Counted from the stretch's first letter, positions 1 through 5,958 are shown. The stretch: DNA of 5,982 bases from Thioalkalivibrio nitratireducens (GCA_011390385.1 JAABSN010000202.1:1-5982); one strand, 5' to 3'. Notes: generated by a model not told the origin, from the letters alone. Numbers and translations are program-made.

Positions 1-77
1 TGCACGTGGACGGTCGCGAGATCTATACCGCAAAGGATCTGCGCGTCGGCCTGTTCACCTCGACAGAGGATTTCTGA
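1..77 (+). CDS. fabA: 3-hydroxydecanoyl-ACP dehydratase/isomerase FabA, C-terminal end (partial)
   Basis: Only the last 24 codons and the TGA stop (75-77) are present; the 5' part lies outside the window. The frame beginning at base 3 reads HVDGREIYTAKDLRVGLF and ends STEDF. This closely matches the C-terminus of FabA as I recall it from E. coli (VDGRLIYTASDLKVGLF...). FabA is a cytoplasmic hotdog-fold enzyme that dehydrates 3-hydroxydecanoyl-ACP and isomerises trans-2- to cis-3-decenoyl-ACP, the branch point for unsaturated fatty acids. The catalytic His and Asp would be upstream and are not visible. The gene is convergent with dcd across a gap holding a palindromic repeat. No fabB follows on this strand, unlike the fabAB pair of Pseudomonas. 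The identification rests on a short but characteristic tail. Confidence 0.85.
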   Translation, partial: HVDGREIYTAKDLRVGLFTSTEDF

Positions 78-182
78 AGACTGATTTCGCTCCCGGTCTG
101 CTGCCTGCTGCGCAGCGCTGGTCTGACTCTCGTCACCTCGGGCTAACCGCCATGGCGCCCGCTGCCACCCCACAACATGAAG

Positions 183-296
183 GGCGTAGGGTGCCAATGA
201 GCGCAGCGAATTGCACCGTCCGAGGCCCGAACGCCCGAGGGTGATCGGCGGCGCGCTATTGGTGCGGTTCGGCTGCGCCTCACGGCACCCTACGCC
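183..296. repeat. 114-bp palindromic repeat between convergent fabA and dcd
   Basis: The outer arms are a perfect 13-bp inverted repeat, GGCGTAGGGTGCC at 183-195 and its complement at 284-296. The dyad continues with mismatches and one or two indels through 196-217 and 261-283 (a GAGCGCAGCGAA-type arm against a TTCGGCTGCGCCTC-type arm). A central spacer of about 43 bases (218-260) holds no gene. Palindromes of the form GTAGGGTGC...GCACCCTAC are, as I recall, dispersed in many proteobacterial genomes. It lies between two convergent genes, so the folded RNA could terminate or protect both transcripts. No T-run follows either arm, so it is not a classical intrinsic terminator. Mobility is inferred, not seen. 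Confidence 0.75.
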
Positions 297-331
297 AACG
301 ATCGAACTGATGCCCGGCCCAGGGCTCCGTC

Positions 332-898
332 TCAGGTCTTGGGCAGCGTAACTCCCCTCTGGCCCTGGTATTTGCCGCCCCGGTCCATGTACGACGTCTC
401 GCAGACTTCGTCGGATTCCAGAAACAGCATCTGGGCGACGCCTTCGTTGGCGTAGATTTTTGCCGGTAACGGCGTGGTGTTGGAAAACTCCAGTGTCACG
501 TGCCCCTCCCACTCGGGCTCCAGAGGGGTCACGTTTACAATGATCCCGCAACGGGCATAGGTGCTTTTGCCCAGGCAGATGGTCAGTACGTTGCGGGGGA
601 TACGGAAATACTCGACCGTGCGCGCCAGGGCAAAGGAATTCGGCGGGATGATGCAGACGTCGGCCTTCACATCAACGAAGCTGCGTTCGTCGAAGGCCTT
701 CGGATCGACGATCGAACTGTTGATGTTGGTGAAGATCTTGAATTCGTCCGCGCAACGGACGTCATAGCCGTAGCTCGAGGTCCCATAGGACACGATGCGC
801 AGATCGTCCCGATAGCGCACCTGCCCCGGCTCGAAAGGCTCGATCATGCCGGTGGACTCGGCCATGCGTCGAATCCACCGGTCCGACTTGATCGACAT
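332..898 (-). CDS. dcd: dCTP deaminase
   Basis: This 188-residue cytoplasmic enzyme deaminates dCTP to dUTP and ammonia, feeding dUMP and then dTMP synthesis. The length equals that of the Pseudomonas-type Dcd, and long stretches match it, including SSYGYDVRC (41-49), the [15 protein letters not shown] block (88-102) and [14 protein letters not shown] (129-142). Key residues by family comparison are Ser112 and Arg116 in GKSTYAR and the catalytic Glu137 in TLEFSN. The C-terminal [14 protein letters not shown] tail, which closes over the triphosphate in the trimer, is intact. The ATG lies 3 nt after the mrp stop. I see no strong Shine-Dalgarno before it, so translation is probably coupled to mrp. 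Nothing appears degraded. Confidence 0.97.
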   Translation of the reverse strand: MSIKSDRWIRRMAESTGMIEPFEPGQVRYRDDLRIVSYGTSSYGYDVRCADEFKIFTNINSSIVDPKAFDERSFVDVKADVCIIPPNSFALARTVEYFRIPRNVLTICLGKSTYARCGIIVNVTPLEPEWEGHVTLEFSNTTPLPAKIYANEGVAQMLFLESDEVCETSYMDRGGKYQGQRGVTLPKT

Positions 899-901
899 CG
901 G

Positions 902-1993
902 TCAGGTGTTCTTGATCACGATGCTGGGGAACTTGCCACTGTAATCCTTGCTCGTCTCGGCCAGCTTGGCGCTGGTGCGGCGGGCGATCTCTCGATAGAT
1001 TTCGGCGATGCGGCTGTCGGGGGCACGCACCACGGTCGGCTCACCGCCGTCGGCCTGTTCCCGGATACTGATATCGAGCGGCAATGCGCCGAGCAGCTCG
1101 ACTCCGTGGTCCGCCGCCATCTTCTCGCCGCCCCCCTGGCCGAAAATGTACTCCTCGTGACCGCAGTTCGAGCAGATGTGGATGCTCATGTTCTCCACGA
1201 TACCGAGCACGGGAACGTCCACTTTTTCGAACATTTTCAGCCCCTTGCGGGCATCCAGAAGGGCGATGTCCTGGGGCGTGGTCACGATCACCGCCCCGCT
1301 GACCGGGATCTTCTGTGACAGCGTCAGCTGGACGTCGCCGGTACCCGGCGGCAGATCCACCACGAGGTAGTCGAGATCCTCCCAGTTGGTCTCGCGCAAC
1401 AGCTGTTCCAGCGCCTGGGTCACCATCGGCCCGCGCCAGATCATCGGGGTGTCTTCCTCGATCAGAAAGCCGATCGACATCGCCTGCAGGCCGTATTTCC
1501 GCAGCGGTTCCATGCTCTTGCCGTCCTTTGACTCCGGCTTGTCGGTGATCCCGAGCATCCGCGGCTGACTGGGGCCGTAGATGTCTGCGTCCAGGATTCC
1601 GACCTTGCCACCTTCGGCAACGAGGGCCAGTGCAAGGTTGACCGCAGTGGTCGATTTGCCGACCCCGCCCTTGCCCGACGCCACGGCGATGATGTTCTTG
1701 ATTCCGGGCATCGGTTTCAGGCTCTTCTGTACCGCATGCGAAACCACTCGGCTGGACACCGTGACATCGGCGTGCTCCAGACCAAGCACGGTTCCAAGCG
1801 CCTTTTCCACGTCCCCGCGCAACTCGTCGAAGTAACCCGACGCCGAATAGCCCAGTTCGATCGCAACCGTCGCGCGCGCGCCATCGATCTGGATGTCCTT
1901 CACCGCGCCCGCGGCCATGAGGTCCTTTTCCAGGTATTTGTCCTGCACTGTTTTCAGGGCAGTTTCGATCTGCAGACGCGATAGTTCGGACAT
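902..1993 (-). CDS. apbC: Mrp/ApbC-family iron-sulfur cluster carrier ATPase
   Basis: This 363-residue cytoplasmic P-loop ATPase of the Mrp/NBP35 family binds a [4Fe-4S] cluster, probably at a dimer interface, and passes it to apo-proteins. Residues 1-85 form a MIP18/DUF59-type domain. The ATPase domain follows, with the deviant Walker A GKGGVGKST (107-115), the A'-type DADIYGPSQP (135-144) and Walker B region VVDLPPGTGD (211-220). The cluster-ligand pair CSNC is at 274-277, followed by the family's GGGEKMA stretch (287-293). All hallmark motifs are intact and the length is normal. The ATG at 1993 is preceded by GGGAAG (2008-2003) with 9 nt spacing. It is first in a two-gene unit with dcd, an order I recall from Pseudomonas, where metG lies on the other side. 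No metG is visible here. The alternative family name is mrp. Confidence 0.96.
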   Translation of the reverse strand: MSELSRLQIETALKTVQDKYLEKDLMAAGAVKDIQIDGARATVAIELGYSASGYFDELRGDVEKALGTVLGLEHADVTVSSRVVSHAVQKSLKPMPGIKNIIAVASGKGGVGKSTTAVNLALALVAEGGKVGILDADIYGPSQPRMLGITDKPESKDGKSMEPLRKYGLQAMSIGFLIEEDTPMIWRGPMVTQALEQLLRETNWEDLDYLVVDLPPGTGDVQLTLSQKIPVSGAVIVTTPQDIALLDARKGLKMFEKVDVPVLGIVENMSIHICSNCGHEEYIFGQGGGEKMAADHGVELLGALPLDISIREQADGGEPTVVRAPDSRIAEIYREIARRTSAKLAETSKDYSGKFPSIVIKNT

Positions 1994-2002
1994 GGTTGAC
2001 TG

Positions 2003-2008
2003 CTTCCC
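2003..2008 (-). promoter_or_regulatory. Ribosome binding site of apbC/mrp
   Basis: GGGAAG on the minus strand lies 9 nt before the ATG at 1993. It supports this start over any upstream codon. Confidence 0.6.
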
Positions 2009-2028
2009 TGTGTTTGGTTAGTGCGCGC

Positions 2029-2057
2029 ATAGTAACGGTCGGCAACGGCACCGCCAA
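2029..2057 (-). promoter_or_regulatory. Candidate sigma70 promoter for apbC-dcd
   Basis: On the minus strand TTGGCG (2057-2052) is separated by 17 nt from TACTAT (2034-2029). Each hexamer matches the consensus at 4 of 6 positions and the spacing is optimal. Transcription would begin near 2022, leaving a leader of about 28 nt that contains the Shine-Dalgarno. It is the best-placed candidate seen, but hexamers of this quality occur by chance. Confidence 0.4.
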
Positions 2058-2160
2058 ATCACCCACGGTGGGCGGCACAATACCGGGCGCCAAACCACGG
2101 CGCCGGAGGCACCGCCGACCTGAACGGGGCCGGCATCGCCTTTCATTTTCCGGGTCTGGC

Positions 2161-2179
2161 GCGCAGCGCCACGCTGCGC
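2161..2179. repeat. Short REP-like hairpin
   Basis: GCGCAGC (2161-2167) and GCTGCGC (2173-2179) form a perfect 7-bp stem with a 5-base loop. The sequence around it (GGCGCGCAGCGCCACGCTGC) resembles dispersed palindromic units of gammaproteobacterial chromosomes. No T-run follows. Whether it recurs elsewhere cannot be judged from one copy. Confidence 0.4.
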
Positions 2180-2191
2180 TCGCGGCTACAG

Positions 2192-2239
2192 GCTGCGCTC
2201 CTCGCGATGACGGGTTGACTCAGCACTTCCCTAGCAGCC
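2192..2239. repeat. Half copy of the inverted-repeat element (right arm only)
   Basis: Bases 2192-2212 are identical over 21 bp to 2351-2371, the right arm of the complete element downstream. The similarity continues, with substitutions and one indel, through the CTTCCCTAG end at 2234. No matching left arm is present upstream, so this is a remnant or a separately acquired end. It points the same way as the complete copy's right arm. Confidence 0.6.
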
Positions 2240-2270
2240 TGTCGGACTTGGGCTGCTAGGGAAACGCTGA
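2220..2270. repeat. 20-bp inverted repeat joining the two element copies
   Basis: Bases 2220-2239 and 2251-2270 are inverted repeats matching at 18 of 20 positions around an 11-base spacer (TGTCGGACTTG). The core CCCTAGCAGCC / GGCTGCTAGGG is perfect. The dyad is formed by the right end of the half copy facing the left end of the full copy. Its RNA would be a strong hairpin, but no T-run follows, so terminator function is uncertain. Confidence 0.65.
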
Positions 2271-2392
2271 TTAATGCACGTGTCATTGCGAGCGAAGCGC
2301 GGCAATCTAGGCGGCGTACGAGAGATCAACGGCTTATGGATCGCCACGTCGCTGCGCTCCTCGCGATGACGAGTAAATCAGCGTTTCCCTAG
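2256..2392. repeat. MITE-like palindromic element (137 bp) ending in the dacB stop codon
   Basis: Terminal inverted repeats CTAGGGAAACGCTGATT (2256-2272) and its exact complement (2376-2392) enclose a second imperfect dyad. That inner dyad is GTCATTGCGAGCGAAGCG...GCAATC (2282-2307) against the complement at 2339-2370. The inner arm type, TCATTGCGAGCGAAGCG...GCAATC, is one I recall as dispersed in proteobacterial genomes. It has no coding capacity, consistent with a non-autonomous miniature element. No target-site duplication is obvious. The right terminal repeat contains the CTA that reads as the TAG stop of dacB on the minus strand. Confidence 0.7.
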
Positions 2393-3903
2393 AGGCTGTG
2401 CACCCAGCGCAACACCGCTTTCTGCAGATTCGCTCCGGCGCCTCGGTGCGCATTCGGGTGATTGACCAGTAGCACGACCATCACGTCCTCGTTACTTCGG
2501 TTGCGAACATACCCGGCCACCGCCGAAACCTCATTGAGATGTCCGGTCTTCAGGTGCATGCGGCCGGTTTCGGGCACGTCCGTGAAACGACGGCGCAAAG
2601 TCCCGTCGAGACCGGCGATCGCCAGCGAGGAAACGAACTCGGCGCGCCATGGGCTGTCCCAACCGGCCTGGAGCACCTGTCCAAGCTGTTCCGGAGTCAT
2701 GCGTACATGCCGGCTCAGGCCAGACCCGTTGTCGATGATCATGCCGCCGACATCGATTCCGCGCTCCCGAAGCACGTCGTACAATGCCTGGCGGGATTTC
2801 TCCACCGTCGCGGGCGCACCGAACCGTTCCGCACCCAGGGTCAGCGCCAGGTGCCGCGCCACCACGTTCGAACTCCACTTGTTGGCGGCCCGAATGATCT
2901 CGCCCAGCGGTCGCGACTCGTGCGCGAGCAGCGGCGGCCCGTCCGGAACCGGTGGCGCCCCGTAACGCACATCGCCAGCAAGTTCGCCACCCCACTGCGC
3001 CCAGTGCAGACGAAACAGCTCGCGGTTGTATGCTTCCGGCGCGATGGCCGTCCGCAACAACGCATAATCGCCGCAATTGACCGGGTAGTTGCCGGAAAAG
3101 ACCGCCCGCGACCGGCCGGCTCCGTTGTCCACTTCGTAACGGATACCGCGCTGCCACCCGCCGCAGTTCCCTTGCACGCCACGCAGCTCGTTCACGATCT
3201 CCAGACCCGGGAGGGGTGGATCCGCCTCGACGCGTACACCGCGACCATCGGAGTCGGGCAGTACGTGAAAATAGAGCGCGCTGCCATTCACGTGCAGGGC
3301 ATGCGGCGGCTGATTGTAGGCGCGCAGCGGCTGGCCATCGAACGCACCGGGATCCTCCCGAGCGACCCGGAAATGGCTGGTATCGAGCAACACATTACCT
3401 TCGATACGCCGCAGCCCGGTACGCCGAAGCGCTCCGAGCATGCGCCAGTGTTCTTCGCTGACCATTCCTGGATCACCGCTGCCGCGCAGCACCAGATCCC
3501 CGTTGAGCACTCCCCCGCGGATCGGCGCGGTCGCATGGATCTCGGTGGTCCATACGTGATTCGGGCCCAGTTCGGAAAGGGCCGCCAGGGTGGTGGCCAG
3601 TTTGGCCGTCGAAGCGGGATTGAACGACGCGCGTGCATTGAGTCGAGCCAGCGGGGTCGGGTCGCCGACCCGCTGTACCCATAGACCGACCGCGTCCGGA
3701 GGCAGGTTCTGGTCCCGCACGGCCTGCTGCAGGGCTTCCGGCAGCAGTGAAAACGAGGCCGTCGCTGCGCCAGCCGCCAGCGACGCCAGGAGTAGCAACA
3801 CGATTCCGAGCAGAGGCGGGAGGACCCGCAACCTGTTAGCGCGATTCCAGCGATCCACCGCAAACGGCAATTCGGCTCGTGCGGAGCCGCCATTCGAAAT
3901 CAC
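2389..3903 (-). CDS. dacB: D-alanyl-D-alanine carboxypeptidase/endopeptidase (PBP4 family, DacB)
   Basis: This periplasmic class C penicillin-binding protein removes terminal D-Ala from stem peptides and cleaves D-Ala-mDAP cross-links. From the chosen GTG start it is 504 residues, near the family length (E. coli about 477). A signal peptide is clear: a basic stretch around WNRANRLR (18-25), a hydrophobic core at about 28-45, and AATA before a likely cut near residue 49. Active-site motifs are all present: SxxK as STAK (Ser98, Lys101), SxN as SSN (344-346), DNGSGLSR (391-398) and KTG (452-454). GTG at 3903 is chosen because GGAG lies 5 nt before it. GTG at 3858 would give a more compact signal peptide but lacks a ribosome site. 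The frame is open to ATG 4056, but that start would overlap the upstream gene and add a non-signal N-terminus. The stop TAG lies inside a MITE-like repeat. Confidence 0.93.
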   Translation of the reverse strand: MISNGGSARAELPFAVDRWNRANRLRVLPPLLGIVLLLLASLAAGAATASFSLLPEALQQAVRDQNLPPDAVGLWVQRVGDPTPLARLNARASFNPASTAKLATTLAALSELGPNHVWTTEIHATAPIRGGVLNGDLVLRGSGDPGMVSEEHWRMLGALRRTGLRRIEGNVLLDTSHFRVAREDPGAFDGQPLRAYNQPPHALHVNGSALYFHVLPDSDGRGVRVEADPPLPGLEIVNELRGVQGNCGGWQRGIRYEVDNGAGRSRAVFSGNYPVNCGDYALLRTAIAPEAYNRELFRLHWAQWGGELAGDVRYGAPPVPDGPPLLAHESRPLGEIIRAANKWSSNVVARHLALTLGAERFGAPATVEKSRQALYDVLRERGIDVGGMIIDNGSGLSRHVRMTPEQLGQVLQAGWDSPWRAEFVSSLAIAGLDGTLRRRFTDVPETGRMHLKTGHLNEVSAVAGYVRNRSNEDVMVVLLVNHPNAHRGAGANLQKAVLRWVHSL

Positions 3904-3985
3904 TCTCGCTCCAGCGCTTTCAGAACCTCTCGCCAACAAACCCGTGCACCTCCCAAACCGTCGTCCGCACATGGTGCGCAACAGA

Positions 3986-5023
3986 CTAGCGGGTTGGCAA
4001 GTGCCTTGCCACGGGCAACGGTACCGGCGCGGTCGGAACGGCCGTGCAGGGACCAATCATATTCCCCAGGCCATAGTCGATCCCCAGCCCGCGACAAAGC
4101 CGAAGATCCTCCGGATCATCGAGGCCATCGGCAACCGTCGCGGCGCCGAGACTGCGTGCGGTGGCGACGAGGCCATCAAGGAGGGAGGCCACAGGCGTCG
4201 ACACCTGTGCCTCGCGAACCAGTCCGGTATCGAGCCGGACGAACTCGGGCTCGAGACCCGCGATCAGGCCGACCTGGCCCAGACCCGCACCCACTTCTCC
4301 CAGCGCAATCCGGAATCCCATGCTGCGCAGTAGTCCGCAACTGTTGACCAATGCATCGATGTCGTCGACCTGGCCGCGCTGGGCGACCTCGATCACGACG
4401 TCGGCGGGATCCAGTCCAAGGCGCTCGAGACAGGTGTAGGAAGGATGCCGGTGCAGATCCTGCCGCAGCAGTGACTGCGGGCTGGCACTGATGAACACGG
4501 GCATCCCTTGAGGAAGACACTCCGACTTCTTTACCAAGGCACTGATCTGGCAGGCCTGCTCGACCGCGGCGAGCCGCCGCGCGTTACGCGCAAGCTGATA
4601 GAACTCGGGCCCGTGTACGAGGCCGCGATCGGGGTGCTCCAGCTGGCACGGCATGTGGTAACCGAGCAGAGGACCATCACCCGACAACGCAACCACCGCC
4701 TGGAACCCGGGCCGCACCAGATCACCGAGCTCGCCCATCACCCAAGGCTCATGCAGACGCGTGTGCAGCACGCTCAGCGGTTCCAGTTCATCGAGCACGG
4801 ACAACGACAGGCGCCCGTCGAAATCGGGGTTGACCCAGACGGCCAGACAGTCGGAAAGCATCTGCGAAGGTGTCTCGCCAACGAGCGCTTCGACCAGATC
4901 AGCGAGATCCATCATCGTGGGCAACGGGAAGGCCCAGATCCGGTGTGATTCCCGGCTCAGGGGCCGGCCCCAGCGGTTCCAGCTCTTGGGTACATCGTCC
5001 CCGCACAAACGGACTACCAGCAT
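3986..5023 (-). CDS. Degenerate (probably non-catalytic) EAL-domain protein
   Basis: This 345-residue protein has no signal peptide or membrane segment. Residues from about 105 to 328 follow the EAL c-di-GMP phosphodiesterase fold order, but the catalytic set is mostly lost. The EAL triplet is HMP (123-125), the N of VN(V/L)S is Phe177, DDFG is GEVG (242-245), the Lys of K-x-D is Arg263, and AEGVE is ADGLD (298-302). The final QGY-type motif is LGN (319-321). Glu212 in IEVAQ is the only obvious ligand kept. Hydrolysis is therefore unlikely, and a role as a protein- or nucleotide-binding regulator (as for YdiV-like proteins) is inference. Residues 1-104 are not recognised. ATG 5023 is supported by GAGGAAG (5037-5031) with 7 nt spacing. 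It follows a predicted sigma54/NtrC control region and precedes dacB by 82 nt on the same strand. Confidence 0.8.
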   Translation of the reverse strand: MLVVRLCGDDVPKSWNRWGRPLSRESHRIWAFPLPTMMDLADLVEALVGETPSQMLSDCLAVWVNPDFDGRLSLSVLDELEPLSVLHTRLHEPWVMGELGDLVRPGFQAVVALSGDGPLLGYHMPCQLEHPDRGLVHGPEFYQLARNARRLAAVEQACQISALVKKSECLPQGMPVFISASPQSLLRQDLHRHPSYTCLERLGLDPADVVIEVAQRGQVDDIDALVNSCGLLRSMGFRIALGEVGAGLGQVGLIAGLEPEFVRLDTGLVREAQVSTPVASLLDGLVATARSLGAATVADGLDDPEDLRLCRGLGIDYGLGNMIGPCTAVPTAPVPLPVARHLPTR

Positions 5024-5030
5024 GGCTCAG

Positions 5031-5037
5031 CTTCCTC
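5031..5037 (-). promoter_or_regulatory. Ribosome binding site of the degenerate EAL gene
   Basis: GAGGAAG on the minus strand lies 7 nt before the ATG at 5023. It fixes that start and falls inside the short leader predicted from the -24/-12 promoter. Confidence 0.7.
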
Positions 5038-5061
5038 GGCTTCCTGGCCTGCCGCCTCCAA

Positions 5062-5077
5062 TGCAAGTTGCGGACCA
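5062..5077 (-). promoter_or_regulatory. Candidate sigma54 (-24/-12) promoter of the EAL gene
   Basis: On the minus strand TGGTCCGCAACTTGCA matches the sigma54 consensus TGGCACG-N4-TTGC(A/T) at all defined positions except CA to TC. The invariant GG (5076-5075) and GC (5064-5063) are exactly 10 nt apart. Transcription would start near 5051, about 28 nt before the ATG, with the Shine-Dalgarno in between. Two NtrC-like dyads upstream strengthen the call, because sigma54 promoters need an upstream activator. Confidence 0.65.
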
Positions 5078-5116
5078 CATCGGAGAGTGTCTTGGCAGAG
5101 AGATTCCAGCACGAAT

Positions 5117-5131
5117 GCACCGCAATGGTGC
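5117..5131. promoter_or_regulatory. Putative NtrC-binding site, promoter-proximal
   Basis: The plus strand reads GCACCGCAATGGTGC, a perfect 5-bp dyad with a 5-base spacer, extended as TGCACC...GGTGCTT. This is the layout of the E. coli glnA NtrC site I recall as TGCACCAACATGGTGCTT. Its centre is about 73 bp upstream of the predicted start of transcription. Confidence 0.6.
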
Positions 5132-5160
5132 TTCAAGCGCGGCGCGATCCGCTACAACAA

Positions 5161-5175
5161 GCACCAGGAGAGTGC
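5161..5175. promoter_or_regulatory. Putative NtrC-binding site, promoter-distal
   Basis: The minus strand reads GCACTCTCCTGGTGC, the same layout as the E. coli glnA site I recall as GCACTATATTGGTGC. Its centre is 44 bp (about four helical turns) beyond the proximal site and about 117 bp upstream of the predicted transcription start. It begins 40 bp past the DUF3581 stop. Confidence 0.55.
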
Positions 5176-5215
5176 ACATCCTGCTCGCCGCGCGTCGGCT
5201 GGTTCGAAAAAGCGC

Positions 5216-5947
5216 TCAGGCAGCCTCGTACGCGGCCTTCCAACCCGCGTATTCCCGCACCAGTCCCTGCATCGTCTGTGCGTCGTAGGTACGCAATCCG
5301 CTCAGGACCAGATTCTTGCTCCCGATCGCGAAGGGGTCACCATCGACGGTCAGTGCGTAGTCCAGCCGCACATCGCCGCGCTTTCCATCCACTTTCATCG
5401 TGGCAGCGTTCAATTGCGGCTGCACGGTTTCGGTCAATACTCCGACCGGGATCTGGATCTCCAGCGACATGCTTTCGTAAATGACCAGAGGCCGCGCGGG
5501 ATTGACCATGACCTGATGCTGTTCCATCAGCGGAACGAGTACATGGGGAAAGTTCTGGCCCGAAAAGGCCACGTAACTGCGGGTCAGGGCCTCGATCGTG
5601 TAGGGATCGGTCACCACCGCACCATCACGCTCGACCTCCAGATAGCTCTTGCCACGAAAGTCGGTGATCGCGAACTGCGATCCGGGAGCCTCGGGAAAGT
5701 TCAGCGGCACAGACGCCCCCACCATACCGACGAAGCGGCAACGCATGCGGGCGCTGACACCGTAGCGAGCAAGAACCAAGGCGAACAGGAGGTCACCGGG
5801 AACGCAGAAACGCCGGGAGTCAGGGTCGTGGATCGGATTGAAATCGCCAGCGACTTCCTTGGCGAAACGACTGCCCTGCTCCGGCGTGATGAGCACCTGT
5901 CCATCGCGAATTCCATGGAAAGGGTGCAGGAAGGTATCTTCAGTCAC
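5216..5947 (-). CDS. DUF3581 family protein with a MaoC/hotdog-like motif
   Basis: This 243-residue soluble protein matches the gammaproteobacterial DUF3581 family as I recall it. The evidence is the N-terminal block SRFAKEVAGDFNPIHDPDSR (26-45), followed by RFCVPGDLLFALVLARYG (46-63). GDFNPIHD resembles the active-site loop of MaoC-type (R)-enoyl-CoA hydratases, whose Asp and His are catalytic, so an acyl-thioester-binding hotdog fold is plausible. No function has been assigned to the family that I know of. There is no signal peptide or membrane helix. GTG at 5947 is chosen because GGGAG (5958-5954) lies 6 nt before it. An in-frame TTG at 5953 would abut that ribosome site, so it is less likely. 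Its promoter would be beyond the right edge. The gap to the EAL gene carries a separate promoter, so the two are probably not one operon. Confidence 0.8.
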   Translation of the reverse strand: MTEDTFLHPFHGIRDGQVLITPEQGSRFAKEVAGDFNPIHDPDSRRFCVPGDLLFALVLARYGVSARMRCRFVGMVGASVPLNFPEAPGSQFAITDFRGKSYLEVERDGAVVTDPYTIEALTRSYVAFSGQNFPHVLVPLMEQHQVMVNPARPLVIYESMSLEIQIPVGVLTETVQPQLNAATMKVDGKRGDVRLDYALTVDGDPFAIGSKNLVLSGLRTYDAQTMQGLVREYAGWKAAYEAA

Positions 5948-5953
5948 TGGCAA

Positions 5954-5958
5954 CTCCC
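5954..5958 (-). promoter_or_regulatory. Ribosome binding site deciding the DUF3581 start
   Basis: GGGAG on the minus strand is 6 nt before GTG 5947 but directly against TTG 5953. It therefore favours the shorter, GTG-initiated protein. Confidence 0.55.

Larger units (their letters stand above)
1994..2388. other. Gene-free, repeat-bearing intergenic region between apbC and dacB
   Basis: This 395-bp gap holds no convincing gene. Its apbC-proximal end carries the apbC ribosome site and candidate promoter. Bases 2058-2150 are GC-rich and show nothing recognisable. From 2161 onward it consists of repeats: a short REP-like hairpin, a half copy of an inverted-repeat element, a linking palindrome and a full element that runs into the dacB stop. 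Short open frames across it have no recognisable protein content and are interrupted by palindromes. Confidence 0.6.

Noticed and set aside
78..182. A fabA intrinsic terminator
   Set aside because: Only short self-complementary bits such as GCTGCGCAGC are present, with no following T-run.
500..1318. A long plus-strand open frame of 272 codons across dcd and apbC
   Set aside because: It is antisense to two strongly recognised genes, has no recognisable domain, and is explained by GC-rich codon bias.
2539..3684. A 381-codon plus-strand open frame opposite dacB
   Set aside because: It is antisense to a PBP4 gene with all catalytic motifs, has no recognisable product, and its composition is that of a shadow frame.
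3904..4056. N-terminal extension of DacB from ATG 4056
   Set aside because: It would overlap the EAL gene by about 70 nt, add 51 residues unlike a signal peptide, and push the real signal sequence into the interior.
3900..4097. A 65-codon minus-strand open frame ending in a TGA that overlaps the dacB GTG
   Set aside because: The stop-start overlap looks like translational coupling. However, most of the frame lies within the EAL gene in a different phase and encodes nothing recognisable.
4899..5120. A 73-codon minus-strand open frame starting GTG at 5120 in the gap upstream of the EAL gene
   Set aside because: Its start lies inside the proximal NtrC-like dyad and upstream of the predicted promoter. 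It has no ribosome site and overlaps the EAL gene in another frame.
5205..5216. GCGC followed by TTTTT just after the DUF3581 stop as an intrinsic terminator
   Set aside because: No stable GC-rich stem directly precedes the T-run on the minus strand.
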